Source: Trichobilharzia szidati
Taxonomy: Eukaryota; Platyhelminthes; Trematoda; Strigeidida; Schistosomatidae
Assembly: GCA_944472155.2 (NCBI GenBank)
Contig: OX235277.1
Span: 9,186,804-9,250,803, forward strand
Reading direction: 5' to 3'
DNA: 64,000 nucleotides
The notes under the pieces are model-generated. The model ran no database searches. It was not told where the DNA came from and saw only the letters and a list, made by a program, of their open reading frames with translations. Positions 31,548-42,569 of the stretch are shown here, in pieces. The translations under genes were made by a program, and so were the position numbers. Each line of letters starts with the position of its first letter. Position 1 is the first letter of the stretch.

Positions 31548-32160
31548 CTTAGGGATTTGATTGGTTACAGGATTTCCATCATGAGCTGACATTAGTTAGA
31601 GAACCACTGGAAAACCTGGGAGTACTGGACAGCTGTTTCATCCCAGTTTGGGACTCTTCATCAGTACGCAACCACCGGGATTCAAACCCAGAACCTTCTG
31701 GTTACAAGGCGGGCTCGTATACCATTAAGCCACTGGGACCCGATCCAATGGCCCATGAATTCCAAATTCTGCCAATCCACGGCATAGCGCGACCACTAGC
31801 CAATGTCTTCGGCGAGTATTTGTCCTCACATTCGACCTGCTGCACCCTACTGGTCACGACTTCCCACTGGAACCCCAGGTAACTACCTACATGAATAGGG
31901 CCAGTCGCCAGTGAGCATCTCATTGATATTCAATCATTGGTTTGTAGGGATTTGGTTGATTGGTTACAGGATTTCATCATGAGCTGACATTGGTTAGAGA
32001 ACCATGGTCTACGAGCTCGCCTTGTAACCAGAAGGTCCTGGGTTCGAATCCCGGTGGGTGCATACTTTGAAGAGTCCCAAACTAGGACGAAACAGCTGTC
32101 CAGTACTCCCAGGTTTTCCAATGGTTCTCTAACTAATGTCAGCTCATGATGAAAATCCTA
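31548..32160. repeat. SINE-2 palindromic pair #2
   Basis: Minus unit 31548-31800: end gattggttacaggatttcc at 31560, hammerhead-like 31622-31667, tRNA-like head 31680-31740. Plus unit about 31960-32160: box B ggttcgaatcccgg at 32041-32054, hammerhead-like 32061-32106. They are joined by catagcgcgaccactagcca and cgagtatttgtcctcac, the same inner sequence as in pair #1. An extra minus-type end (ggttacaggatttcatcatg) lies at 31972, so the second arm itself begins with a third partial copy. Confidence 0.75.
31622..31667 (-). ncRNA. Hammerhead-like motif with A at core position 3 (SINE-2)
   Basis: Minus strand: GTACTG/CAGTAC stem I; ATGAAGA core; stem II GTCCC/GGGAT; loop AAACT; GAAA; CAGCTG; TC. 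Stem II differs in sequence from the 11728-11773 copy yet still pairs. Confidence 0.55.
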
Positions 32161-32224
32161 TATACATATTTGTTAGTATTTGTTCTGTCCTTTTTAATTG
32201 CGTGTATAGGCATACTTAGTTGCT

Positions 32225-33060
32225 AGGTCCACTACAATTCGTCTATTCATGTTGAAGGGAAACGACTACTCTCCATCTGTATATATACACGGCTGCAGTT
32301 CAAGGGTGATGCACCTAGTGAAATAATTGCTAACAAGTTAGGAAAATCTGTTCAAAGAACTTTTAATGCTGTTGAACTACAAATTATGTTTTCTACACCA
32401 CGACCGGTTGTGATTGCTCGATTGAAAGATGAAGTACCTAGACTAGACTAGCCATCTCTAATTGTATCTACCAATTCAACTGCACTTGTGGAGTGAGTTA
32501 TATTGGCCATTGCTCTAGGAACTTGATTTTTCATGCTCGCTCGGAAACATCTACTAGTGTGGGTAAATAAAGGTGTAGTAAAAAGCATCAACAGTTCATA
32601 ATAGAACAACTGGTCCAAACTGGCCACTAAGCCAGTCGGCATTGAAGAATCCTTCTCTATCATCATCTATCGGGTACCAAACAAATTGCCAAAAACATCC
32701 AGGTACCGCGTACTCCAAACAGCTGAGGCTATCACGATTCGCCTGAAACAGCCAGCCACTACTACTGCCCTGACCGACCTTCAGTGGAGACTATAAATTC
32801 ATGAATTCCGTATTATTACTCTTTTCCTAATTTCTCTGATATTCATTCAGTGTATTGTTATGTTGATGGTATCGAACTGTAATCCATTGGTATTATTATT
32901 ATTTGATTCGATGTTATTTAAACAACATTAATGTTGTTAATAACACTAATTCATTCACTATTATGCATATATAACTGTAGAACCTGATGATGAAGTTATC
33001 GAAAAGCATATTCTTTGTTCAGTGACCATTCTTTCGAAAAGCGTATTCGTAAATCAAAAC
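32225..33060 (+). mobile_element. PLE fragment, degenerate GIY-YIG
   Basis: Plus strand, broken frames: LQFKGDAPSEIIANKLGKSV-like (32300-32345), QRTFNAVELQIMFSTPRPVV-like, YQFNCTCGVSYIGHCSRN-like (GIY-YIG core, 32470-32520), then IAEAITIRLKQPATT-like near 32740. A tail follows to 33060 with a weak hammerhead-like cctgatgatgaagttatcg at 32992. Not functional. Confidence 0.75.
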
Positions 33061-33149
33061 AAGGACATGGATGGACGTTAACTTTAGCATGAAGGTCAAG
33101 TAACAGTGTACAAAACAGCAGGTTGGATTGAACTGTTCCACAGTTGCTG

Positions 33150-34145
33150 CATCCTTACTTATGGACTGGATTATGCGTCCGACTGTTGGGGGTGAGGAGT
33201 CAGGAATACGCTGGACGACCGATAAGAAGACTCTCGAAGATCTGGATTTCGCGCGGATAATTTATGTTTAATGTCACACAAACTTGAAGAATTGCAGACA
33301 GGCGAAAGCGAACAAACTGGCTGAAGAGGCAGCCAGTGAAGACAGGATTCCAGGTGAACATAGAGAAGACGGAGGTGATGAAAATAACCAACGAACAGCA
33401 AACAACAACAACCAGCACCAATCACCATCAACGGAAGAGATTTAACACAGGTTACCTCCTTCACTTATCTAGGCAGCCAGCATCGTTTCAACTACAGGCA
33501 GTCGGAACGGATGAAGATGTCACAGTCAGCCAGCCAGCCAGAAGTCTCGGAAAGGCAAGATACTCACGCCTTCACCAACCTGAAACCAGCTTGGAAATCT
33601 TCTGCACTCAGCCAGAATAAAGAACAAGATTCGGATTCTGTTCAACACCAATGTCAAGTCGGTCAGTGCTTCTATACGGGTCAGAAACTTGCACTGCGTG
33701 TCTGTCAAGAAAAGGATTTCCAACAGGTCACTGCAGACTTTCATCAACAGCTGCCCCATTCTCTGGTTGACTCCATACTGAAGATCAAATGGCCAGTCGG
33801 CCAGAAAGAATTAGTAACAATAAACTCTGGCTGGAAACAAACCGACAGGCGAGAGCCGACCACTCAACAAATATGTTGTGGGAGAAAATGGAGATGGATC
33901 AGGCATACATTGAGGAGGCTGCCGAATGACATCGCACGCCAGGCCCTCGAGTGGAATCCAAATGGGAAGCGACGAGTGGGTCGTCCGTGTGACGGTAACA
34001 TGAAGGAGATCGTTCGAGGAAGAGATGAGAGAGTTTGGTCAATCGTGGACCCAGCTGAAGAGGATGGCAGAAAACCGAACAAAGTGGAGATGTGTTGTTG
34101 AAGCCCAATGTTCCACTCGGAATGCAAGGGAACAATAATAATAAC
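33150..34145 (+). mobile_element. LINE-B fragment, C-terminal third
   Basis: Plus strand, at least four frame changes: DWIMRPTVGGEESGIRWTTD-like (33165), DFARIIYV in place of FADD, KTGFQVNIEKTEVMKITNEQ (33336), RQPASFQLQAVGTDEDVTVS, then CGRKWRWIRHTLRRLPNDIA, RQALEWNPNGKRRVGRPCDG (33870-34000), ending gaagcccaatgttcc and a TAA tail at 34133-34143. Confidence 0.85.
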
Positions 34146-34989
34146 TTATGAAGTTATGAATATGGAACATGATTTTTGTCTTAACAGGTTAGTAATTCAT
34201 ATTCAGCACGATGTACAATAATTCAAAGTCGACGTATCTTGGGTTCCATCAGCTATCACAATTACTAAAAGACGTCTCAGCATATTTTATGTCTTGAGAA
34301 TACTCCTTTTGATTTGACGATATCTTCATCAAGTTTGCGGTACATTACATGAATTCCGTAAATACTGCTGGAGTAATGATTACACTTTCCAACTATCACG
34401 ATGCACTTTAAGTTGTGGATTGGGTGAGTGCCTACCGGCGTGTATACCCGTATATCAACGCGGGTTGCTGGTCAAAGGCTCCGTCCTAATTTGTCCGGCC
34501 ACAGCCTAGTCTGGTGTAGAACTACTGATTGAGTCGACACGGTGGGTTGTGATCGAGTCGTAGCTTAATGATATAATATTACACATAGTTAATGGTGAAT
34601 TGAAGAGTGAATCATTGTTAGTATAAATCTAGACTACTCGCTAAGTGATAAGTAGTGTAAAGCAGAAGGTTCTACTGATAGGAAGTAATCCGTTTATGCT
34701 TCTGACTGAATATATTCGTAAATGTAGACTCTTGTTTAGTAACGATACCATATTGACAGTCATGATTTAATCTCATTATTGTATTGGTTTTCCTTGTATT
34801 TTGCGAGAAAATCACTTCAGATCAGTTTCCAAATATCTAGGTTACATGGGAAAACTTTTTTAGTGGAGAACATCTGGAAAACTTTATTTTAAGGTGAAAC
34901 TCAGTAAAGGCAACTGAACTTCAGTTCACATACGGGAGAGAAGATATGTCAAGTTAATTCCGACTGAAGTCTACTGTCTCTGATTTATT
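34146..34989. other. No gene seen
   Basis: AT-rich sequence; nothing recognised. 34400-34560 has moderately higher GC but no open frame of note. Confidence 0.4.
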
Positions 34990-36330
34990 TTATATTTATT
35001 TATTGTTCCCTTGGGTTCCTAGTGGAACATAGGGCTTCAACTGCACGTCTCCACTTGCTTCTGTCTTCTGCTGTACTTTTCACTGCGTCCATGTTATCCA
35101 ACTGTTCATCCTCTTCACACGATCTCCTCCATGTCACCCTTGGACGTCCCACTCGCCGCTTCCCTTTCGGGTTCCACTCGAGCACTGGCCTGACGCGCGA
35201 TGTCACCCAGCGGCCTCCTCAGCGAGTGTTCAATCCATCTCCACTTTCTCCTGCATATTTGTTGGGCGATTGGTTCTTGTTTTGTTTGTTCCCGTAGTTT
35301 CTTGTTGGTGATTCTTTCCGGCGACCATCTGATCTTCAGTATAGAGCAGCGAAGACAGTTGTTGATAAAGGTCTGCAACAGGCTGTTGGAAATATTCCTG
35401 GTGACTCGTATAGAAGAACTGACTTGCCGTTTGTATTGAAAATCCGAATTTTGTTGTTGATGCAGGCTGAGTAACGAAGATTTCCAGATTGGTTCCAGGT
35501 TGATGAATGTGTCTCTCGCCTTCCCGATTCTCGATTTGACATCCTCGTCCGTCCGTGCCTCATGTAGTTGAGACAATGCTCCCTAGATAAGTGAATGAAG
35601 TAACCTCTTTCTAATCCCTCCCGTTGATGGTGATTGGCGCTGGATGTTGCTACTGTTGTTGTTTTTGTTGTTGGTTGGTTATTTTGATAACCTCCGTCTT
35701 GCCTGTGTTCACCTGGAGTCCTGTCTTCGCCGGCTGCTTCTTCGACGAGTTTATCGGTTTTCTCTTGTAAGTCTTCGATTTTGTGTGACATCAAACATAA
35801 GTCATCCGCGAAATCCATGTCTTTTAGGTTCTTCACTTCGGTCCAGGATATCTCTGTCTTCTCGTTTCCCACTGTCTGACGCATAATCCAGTCCACCACA
35901 ATTAGGAATATCAGTGGTGATAATAAGCACCCTTGTCTGACTTCTGTGAGTACTTTAAACGCCTCGCTGAGTTTTCCGTTGTGAATCACTTGACATGTGC
36001 CGTTGTCGTACAGCTGTTGAATAAGGTTGATGAATATTTGGGGTACGCCGTAGTACTCGAGTAGTTTCCAAATAACTTCGCGGTCAACGCTGTCGAAGGC
36101 CTTCTCAAAGTCTATAAAGTTGAGGTAGAGGTTTGATTGGCATTCCATGCTTTGTTCGATGATGATGCGTAGAGTTGCGATTTGGTTAGAACATGATTTG
36201 CCTTTCCTGAATCCAGCTAGTTCTGACTGGAATTCTGTATCCATTGCGTCCTTTATCCTCTCAGGATGATGCGACTCAGAATTTTACTTGGCGTTGACAG
36301 AAGAATGATTCCTGTCTCTGAAGTGGACTT
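34990..36330 (-). mobile_element. LINE-B copy with RT palm (302-codon frame)
   Basis: Minus frame 35336-36244: ELAGFRKGKSCSNQIATLRI, YLNFIDFEKAFDSVDREVIW (RT motif A), EVRQGCLLSPLIFLIVVDWI (motif B), LKDMDFADDLCLMSHKIEDL (FADD, motif C), then a frameshifted connection domain. Frame 35115-35576 continues with EARTDEDVKSRIGKARDTFI, NKKLREQTKQEPIAQQICRR and KWRWIEHSLRRPLGDIARQA. The 3' end is at 34990 (attgttcccttgggttccta). An RTE/CFDP2-like RT missing its endonuclease and finger domains. Confidence 0.9.
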
Positions 36331-36575
36331 TTTTGTTTTATTCCTTTACGTTCCCAGTGGAATATAGGGCTTCAAGTTAGAGGCTTGAAGTTTCACTAGC
36401 AGTGATGTTTATTTTTACGGGATGGGGTTGCTAGCCTCAAGCCCAACCTTCCCTCTTTACCAGTCTTATTACTGGCTTAGCGAGGTGAAGGAGTGCGTCG
36501 GCAGGGGTTCAAACCCTGGGCCACCTGCGTGGTTGACGAACATTCTACCTCTGTGCCACTGATGCGAAAGTGGAT
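36330..36575 (-). repeat. SINE-3 copy
   Basis: Minus-strand SINE-3 directly upstream (in plus coordinates, right) of the LINE-B copy. Tail attcctttacgttcccagtg; body acgggatggggttgctagcc and ccctctttaccagtcttatt; head with ggggttcaaaccctgggcc (box B region, 36505-36525) and ttctacctctgtgccact. Confidence 0.8.
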
Positions 36576-36854
36576 TGTGAATACTCATAAATCTTAAATT
36601 ATTAATCATAAGGTCGTTTTTATGTCACAAAACTAGCACAAGTGATAGTAGAATGAACATTAGTCGTTTGTCTCTGTCCTCTACATATTGAGTCATCAAC
36701 ATTATTATTATAATGAAAGACAAGAGACTCATATTGCGTTAGGACACTTACTTTTTCTATCAGTCACATGGAAAAAACATACAAAACATTATTTATCCTT
36801 CATGTTATCATGAAATAATAAATAATTTACTACAAGGTGGATTTACTTTGATTG

Positions 36855-37410
36855 GGCGCTAGTCAGTGACTAGTGTAATGTGTCTAGTCCGTTGTTTGGT
36901 GCAGACTGAATCCTGCCAGACAGTCAATTTTTCAATGTGGCCACCATGCCACTAGGTGGCTCGCCCGAATAGCTCAGTGGTAACGTCACTAACTGCAGCA
37001 CTGAGTGACGCTGTTTCTAATCTCAGAAGGGATATGAGTTCCTCCAAGGCAGTTGCAGATACAGCTTGATGAGGAGTTTTATACTTATACCTTGATGAGG
37101 AGTGCCAACTAACACGAAACCTAGTTTCAAGGCTTCCTGCCGATTTCACCCAACCATCTAACGTCAACAATTCAAAGTGCACCGTGATGGCAAGCTACCT
37201 AGAATGGTGGCCACATTGCAAACCTGACTGATAGATTTCACCCTGCACTGAACAAAGGACTAGACACATCACACTAGTTACTAGTGTCCAATAAAAGTAT
37301 CCAATACAGTCCTACAGGAGGTCAATCGCGAGCCCGAGTAGCACAGTGGTAACGTCTCTAACTGCAGCACTGGGTGACGCGGGTTTAAGTCTCACGAGTT
37401 CTTTCATAAT
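36855..37410 (+). repeat. SINE-5: tRNA head + hammerhead inside inverted repeats
   Basis: Inverted repeats 36859-36960 and 37194-37284 (shared gactagacacat and aatgtggccaccat in complement) enclose a tRNA-like head (36962-37022, gcccgaatagctcagtggta) and a hammerhead-like motif (37090-37132). A second, truncated head follows at 37331-37400 (gcccgagtagcacagtggta, gggtttaagtctcac), 369 bp after the first, suggesting a tandem copy. Confidence 0.7.
37090..37132 (+). ncRNA. Hammerhead-like motif (SINE-5)
   Basis: Plus strand: stem I CCTTG/CAAGG; core ATGAGGA (again A at position 3); stem II GTG/CAC with loop CCAACTAA; GAAA; short CCTAGTTT segment. A partial duplicate cttgatgaggag lies 30 bp upstream. 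Confidence 0.5.
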
Positions 37411-37699
37411 ATCTATCAATATCAAAATGCTTCTGTATTAATACAACAAATAGGACGAAATTCCGCGAATTTATTGTCATATCAGATTATCTTTCCTTCA
37501 AAACTGGTAATTATAAAAGGCAGGAATACAAGTGATATATAGATGCCGCGTATTATGCGTCTGAGATTAAAGTTGGTCTACTGTTAGTTGTGGAGTGGAG
37601 AAAGAGTAAATCTGAAGAAAAATTGTAATAGATTATTTCAATTAGCCTGCAAAGCTACCATGATCAATTTAAGCGGAAACTACATTTATCCTGCTTTTA
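37411..37699. other. No gene seen
   Basis: Short AT-rich spacer; nothing recognised. Confidence 0.4.
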
Positions 37700-38625
37700 T
37701 CCAGACAACGGATAATGCAACAAACACCGGGCAATGAGGAAACAGGCATAAAATGGACTCACACAAATAACTTGGAGGATCTGGACTTCGCCGATGAATA
37801 TATGTCTGATTTCCCACAAACTGGAAGATATGCGAGCGAAAAGCAACAAGTTGGCAGAAGAAGCATCAAAGATAGGACTTCAGATGAACATAGAGAAAAC
37901 AGAGGTGATGAAGATTCCTGGACAAGAACAACAACAACAGACAACAATCAGCATAAATGAAAGGAACCTGAAAGAAACAACCTCTTTTACCTACCTACCT
38001 ACCTGGGAAGCATCGTTTCTACTACAGGCCAACGGAACTGACGATGATATCAAAGCAAGGATCGGGAAAGCGAGACAAGCTTTCATTACTCTCAAGTCTG
38101 TTTGGAGGTCAACAGCACTCAGCATCAAAAATAAGATCCGGATTTTCAACTCCAATGTGAAGTCAGTGCAACTTGCTATACGGATCAGAGACTTGCACTG
38201 AGCGTCATAAAGAGCATCTCAAACAAACTACAGACCTTCATTAACAGTTGTCTTCGCTGAATACTCAAGATCAGATGGCCAGAAAAGATCACCAACAGGG
38301 ATCTCTGGCAATGAGCGAACCAACACAACTGGAGCCGATTGTGAAACATATATGCAGAAAGAAATGGAGATGGATTGGTGACCATACTCTGAGGAAACCA
38401 TCAAGTGACATCACTAGACAAGCCATTGCTCGAGTGGAACACGAAAGGGAAACGGCGAGTAGGTCGTCAGTGCAAGGGTGACTTGGAGGAGGTCATGTGA
38501 GGAGGAGATGAAAACGTATGGGCAGAATTGGAGCCAGGTGAAGACTCTAGTAGAGAACCGAACGCAATGGAGACGCACGGCTGAAGCCCTATGTTCCTCT
38601 AGGAATTAAAGGAAAAAATAATAAT
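37700..38625 (+). mobile_element. LINE-B fragment, C-terminal third
   Basis: Plus strand: NEETGIKWTHTNNLEDLDF (37730-37785), then in another frame ICLISHKLEDMRAKSNKLAE, KIGLQMNIEKTEVMKIPGQ, TYLPTWEASFLLQANGTDDD, IKARIGKARQAFITLKSVWR, SIKNKIRIFNSNVKS, and RKKWRWIGDHTLRKPSSDIT. Ends gaagccctatgttcctctag with an AATAATAAT tail at 38618. It resembles 21108-22020 and 62690-63685 more than the other copies. Confidence 0.85.
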
Positions 38626-39397
38626 AATATCCAGACAACTAGAATCATAGCCAGCTCAAGTTCAATAAAAAGCAAAATTTACGATGGACGCCAGTAGTAC
38701 ATTTTCCTCCTGTTCATTAGAACTTGAATGGGAAGTTTAGTGTCTACACCCAACAAAACAGTTAAGCACAAGTTGATAACGGCAACTCTCACTGCGAAGT
38801 GCCATTTCGGTGTACACGAAATGTATACGCATTCTGAAGTGCGTCCATGATCCATGCTATACCTTCAAAAGAGATGTGGAAATCAGATGAAGTTTGATAA
38901 AAGCAAGCCTTTACAATTACTGCTTATTGTGTGCGTTAACCAACAGTGCTCACACACTTTGACGATGAATTCAAAATTTGGTGTTGAGGAAAAATGTTCA
39001 GGTTGAATAGCATCACTGGAAGAGCAGATCCTTCCTTAATAGTCCAGTAGGTCGTAGGATACTTAAAGGATAATTACGAGGAAGATAACACACCAACCCT
39101 TAACACTGATTAGTCCCTGAGACTTAATTAATTTCACGCATTTAGGCTTAATGCTGCCTATTAAATTCTATCACTGGAGTTTGTAATGTGGTCATCAACA
39201 TGAAAGGCTTGCTAATGAGTTGCTTACTGAATAATCAATAAGTGGTTGGAAGTAGTTTCCAGAATGCTTTGCACTACGATTTTATGCAAACATTCATCAT
39301 TGTTACGTATCTTCACTAACCTTCAGAAGTATTTTTCCTTCTGTATGCATTATTTGTCTGTAAACGGCCTGCAGTAATGTAATGTTTCAACCGAACA
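38626..39397. other. No gene seen
   Basis: Nothing recognised on either strand. Confidence 0.4.
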
Positions 39398-39815
39398 CAG
39401 GAGGATTTCATCATGAGCTGACATCAGTTAGAGAACCATTGGAAAACCAACATGGAGTACTGGACAGCCAGCCGTTTCGTCCGACTTTAGGACTTTTCAT
39501 CAGAACCCAGGATCTTCTGGTTACAAGGCGAGCTAGCTCGTAGACCATTCATCAGTCACTGGGACGCGATCTAATGGCCAGCCCATGAACTCTAACTTCT
39601 GCTAATTCATGACATAGCGCGACTACTTTGCGATGTCTTCTTCGATGAGTGGCTAAATGGTCTACGAGCTCGCCTAGGTTCGACCTCCGGTGGGTGTGTA
39701 CCGCCGAAGAGTCCCAAACTGTGCTGACGAAACAACTGTCCAGTAGCTTCTGTTGGTTTTCCAATGGTTCTCTAACTGATGTCAGCTCATGAGGAAATCC
39801 TGTAACCAATCAAAC
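39398..39815. repeat. SINE-2 palindromic pair #3
   Basis: Minus unit 39398-39600 (end aggatttcatcatgagctga at 39402; hammerhead-like 39457-39506, core ATGAAAA). Plus unit 39650-39815 (ggtctacgagctcgcct, gaagagtcccaaactg, end aatcctgtaaccaatcaaa). Inner sequence ctctaacttctgctaattca and catagcgcgacta is as in pairs #1 and #2. Loop shorter than in #1. Confidence 0.7.
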
Positions 39816-40199
39816 AAAAATATCCCTACCAAACCAATACTCAAATTAATATTATTAACATTACGAATTTGACCCATTGATCTTCATAACTTACTCAGAC
39901 ATTCAGCTATTTACAGAAATGATTGTTATTTAAAAGTGGAAACGTGAAGTTAGTGAATAAGGATGTGGCATGAAAAACGTGTTGGTGACTTAAAACTTCT
40001 TCGTTTCATCCATATAAAAGCACAATTTGATTATTAGTGAAACTTATCTATTTTGACTCAGAAATATAAAAAATAAGGTGAGTGCAGACGCGACACCGAA
40101 TGACACATACAAATAACGATCCGTAATCAGTTTTATATATATATTATATAACAAAAGTCACCATTAACTTTCAAATGTCAGTTTGACGACGGATTACTG
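39816..40199. other. No gene seen
   Basis: AT-rich; nothing recognised. Confidence 0.4.
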
Positions 40200-40445
40200 T
40201 AAGTTAGAACATGAAACAGAGGAGCTGGACAACTGTTTCGTCCTAGTGAGGTACCCATCTCATCAGCCACTGGGATTGACCCGACTCAGTGGCTTACGAG
40301 ACTGCTTAGTAGCCGGAGAGTTCTTGGTTCGAATCCCCGCGGTCGCGCACTGATGGTGAGTCCCAATCTAGGAAGCCGCAACTGTCCACTACCCTCTGAT
40401 TTCTAATGGTTCTCTAAATGATATCACTCCTCGGTCAAACTTAGA
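40200..40445. repeat. SINE-2 palindromic pair #4 (decayed)
   Basis: Left (-) arm 40205-40285 with gagctggacaactgtttcg and a shortened head. Right (+) arm 40290-40445 with box B ggttcgaatccc and gatggtgagtcccaatctag. Same head-to-head order; both hammerhead-like cores are altered. Confidence 0.6.
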
Positions 40446-40469
40446 AATCATCGATTATATTATTGATAA

Positions 40470-40690
40470 TGAATGCTCGCCAACCACGCATATGATCCAG
40501 GGTTCGAACCCTGGCCACAGACGCACTCCTTCACCTCGCTAAGCCAATAATAAGACTGGTAAAGAGGGAAGGTTGGGCTTGAGGCTAGCAACCCCATCCC
40601 GTAAAAATAAACATCACTGCCAGTAAAACTTCAAGTCTCTAGCTTGAAGCCCTATATTCCACTGGGAAAGTAAAGGAATAAAAAAAGCAG
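40470..40690 (+). repeat. SINE-3 copy, plus strand
   Basis: Most complete SINE-3. Head 40470-40525 with gggttcgaaccctgg; body gagggaaggttgggcttgag and gctagcaaccccatcccgta; tail gaagccctatattccactgg and aaaggaataaa. The tail is the same as LINE-B 3' ends (for example 38580-38615). Confidence 0.8.
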
Positions 40691-40914
40691 TGCTCACCGA
40701 GTGCTTTGATTTGAAAAGGAACATAAAAACATTGGTTAGATTGTTATAGAAACAAGTTGTTTTGTTTGGTGCAAGTATAAATAATCGGTTGGAATAATGA
40801 AGCCATTCTGTCTCATAGAAACACAAATTGCGACTTTTCGATCTCCTGAGTACTAATCACTGTACTTTCTTCTTATGAACGTTCAACATAATATAAATGA
40901 GCACGTATTATTTT

Positions 40915-41600
40915 AACGGCAAAGTTCAACAATAGCGTCCCACGAGTGCGAACGCACGAGTGACCTTCAGCTGACCAATCATAAAAATGAGGAATGTTTG
41001 TTCAAAAAATGATGTATATTGACAAGAAAATACTTGAAAACGAGGAGTATCAGTTGCGAAGTAAAACTGGTTTCTGTACATGGGTATTCACTGAGGTGAC
41101 TATAGATAAACTGTTTTTGTGAATTATTTATCTCTCTCGTCCTGCTTGCAGTCTTCCAGAAAAGCCCGCGGTTGAATTGTTATGGTTTCCAGGAAGCGGA
41201 CAGACGACTACTTACCTGGAAAACGTGGATAATAAAAAACATTAAAATAAATGACATCAACTATAAAACTATCCCTAATCGTAACCATAAGCCTAATCCT
41301 GACCCTAACACTAAACCTAACCTTAATCTTAACCCTAATCATAACCCTTATTCAAACCGTAATTCTAACCCCAATGCTTACCTTAACCCTAATCCTAACC
41401 CTAACGAGCTATTAAAACACTGTCTAAACAGTACTTAAAATTGCGATCTGGGTGAAATTTACTCCTAAGTTGATGTATAGCGTTGATATTTCAGCTATGA
41501 TAATGACAGATGGTGTCGTTAGCCAACGACTAGCTTGTGTTCAAGGTCATTGGAGCGTTCGCGCTCCTGGGACGCTGTTGTTGAACTTCGCCATTTTAAC
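40915..41600. repeat. Inverted-repeat block enclosing telomere-like array
   Basis: 40919-40970 (ggcaaagttcaacaatagcg and gtcccacgagtgcg) is the reverse complement of 41545-41597 (cgctcctgggacgctgttgt and tgaacttcgcc) at about 85%. The arms enclose 570 bp containing the degenerate telomeric array. No coding domain inside. Confidence 0.6.
41273..41405. repeat. Interstitial telomere-like (CCCTAA)n array
   Basis: About 22 hexamers of CCCTAA and close variants (CCTAAT, CCATAA, CCTTAA). The last part, ttaaccctaatcctaaccct, is the purest. TTAGGG is the flatworm telomere repeat. The frame across it (NPNPNP) is a by-product. Confidence 0.85.
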
Positions 41601-42569
41601 ATCTCGAGATATCATTCTTAATTTTAACTTCACCGTGACTCTGTCACCTTCTGCCATATTAGAGTATTTGAACCAGCTGTGAAATTTTTGTGTGAAAAAG
41701 TTTCGTGTAGTACTTACAGATTCTTATGCTTGTAAAGGGGAGCTCAAACCATAAATTTTGTGCTTATTCATGATTTTCTAGGCCAACAGTCCTAATTCTG
41801 AGGAGAATTATATTCTAATGAAAGCGCCCCGTACCCTATTAGATCATTATACATCATAATACTTTCTAATGTTCCAATATATTCATTTGATACATTTTGG
41901 AAATTAATTCTCCGATATAACAGAATATCACAATCCAAGTTACGTAAAACATTTAGCGATTTTTTTCATGATACTGGATGTTTTCATGCGAGAATGTGCG
42001 GTGCACTTGCAAATAAGCAACCGTTATCTCTGGATGGCATTTCAAACTTGCTTTAACCATAAATTTTAATGGTAACCAAACTTACCTATTTCTGTGTTGA
42101 AAATGAGGGAATTCACATTTCACTGCTGTTGATAACGTCCTTGTTCGATTCACTATCTAGTCAGAAACTCAGAAATGAGTGAATAGTGGACGTGAAGATA
42201 ACAGCCCTACTCCATGAAAACTGGAGATTCGAAGCGCATGAACAATAAATATACGTTCGAATGAATCGATTCGTAGTCATACATATCATATATCTTCTTT
42301 CATTGAAAGCTAATTTAACCCTGAGAGCATGGAATATCCGTTACTCAAACTACGGAAGAAATACAACACATAGTATTAAAGTATTAGGAAACTATGAGAA
42401 CGGATATTCAGCCAGACTACAGCCCATCATAACACAGAAAGGGTGTAATTTCACGTAGAGTATCCCCGGCGTCAAGATGAATTAAGGAAACACAAATAAT
42501 ATGTGGATCAAATAACGACAATCCGCATTATCGTCAAACACAGGCCATAATTAATAATCGTCAATGGAT

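Noticed and set aside
32981..33020. Hammerhead-like cctgatgatgaagttatcg after the PLE at 32225
   Set aside because: Stem II and stem I pairings are too weak to call, although its location after a PLE is suggestive.
41172..41438. 88-codon frame rich in NPNPN repeats
   Set aside because: It is a translation of the degenerate CCCTAA telomeric array, not a protein gene.
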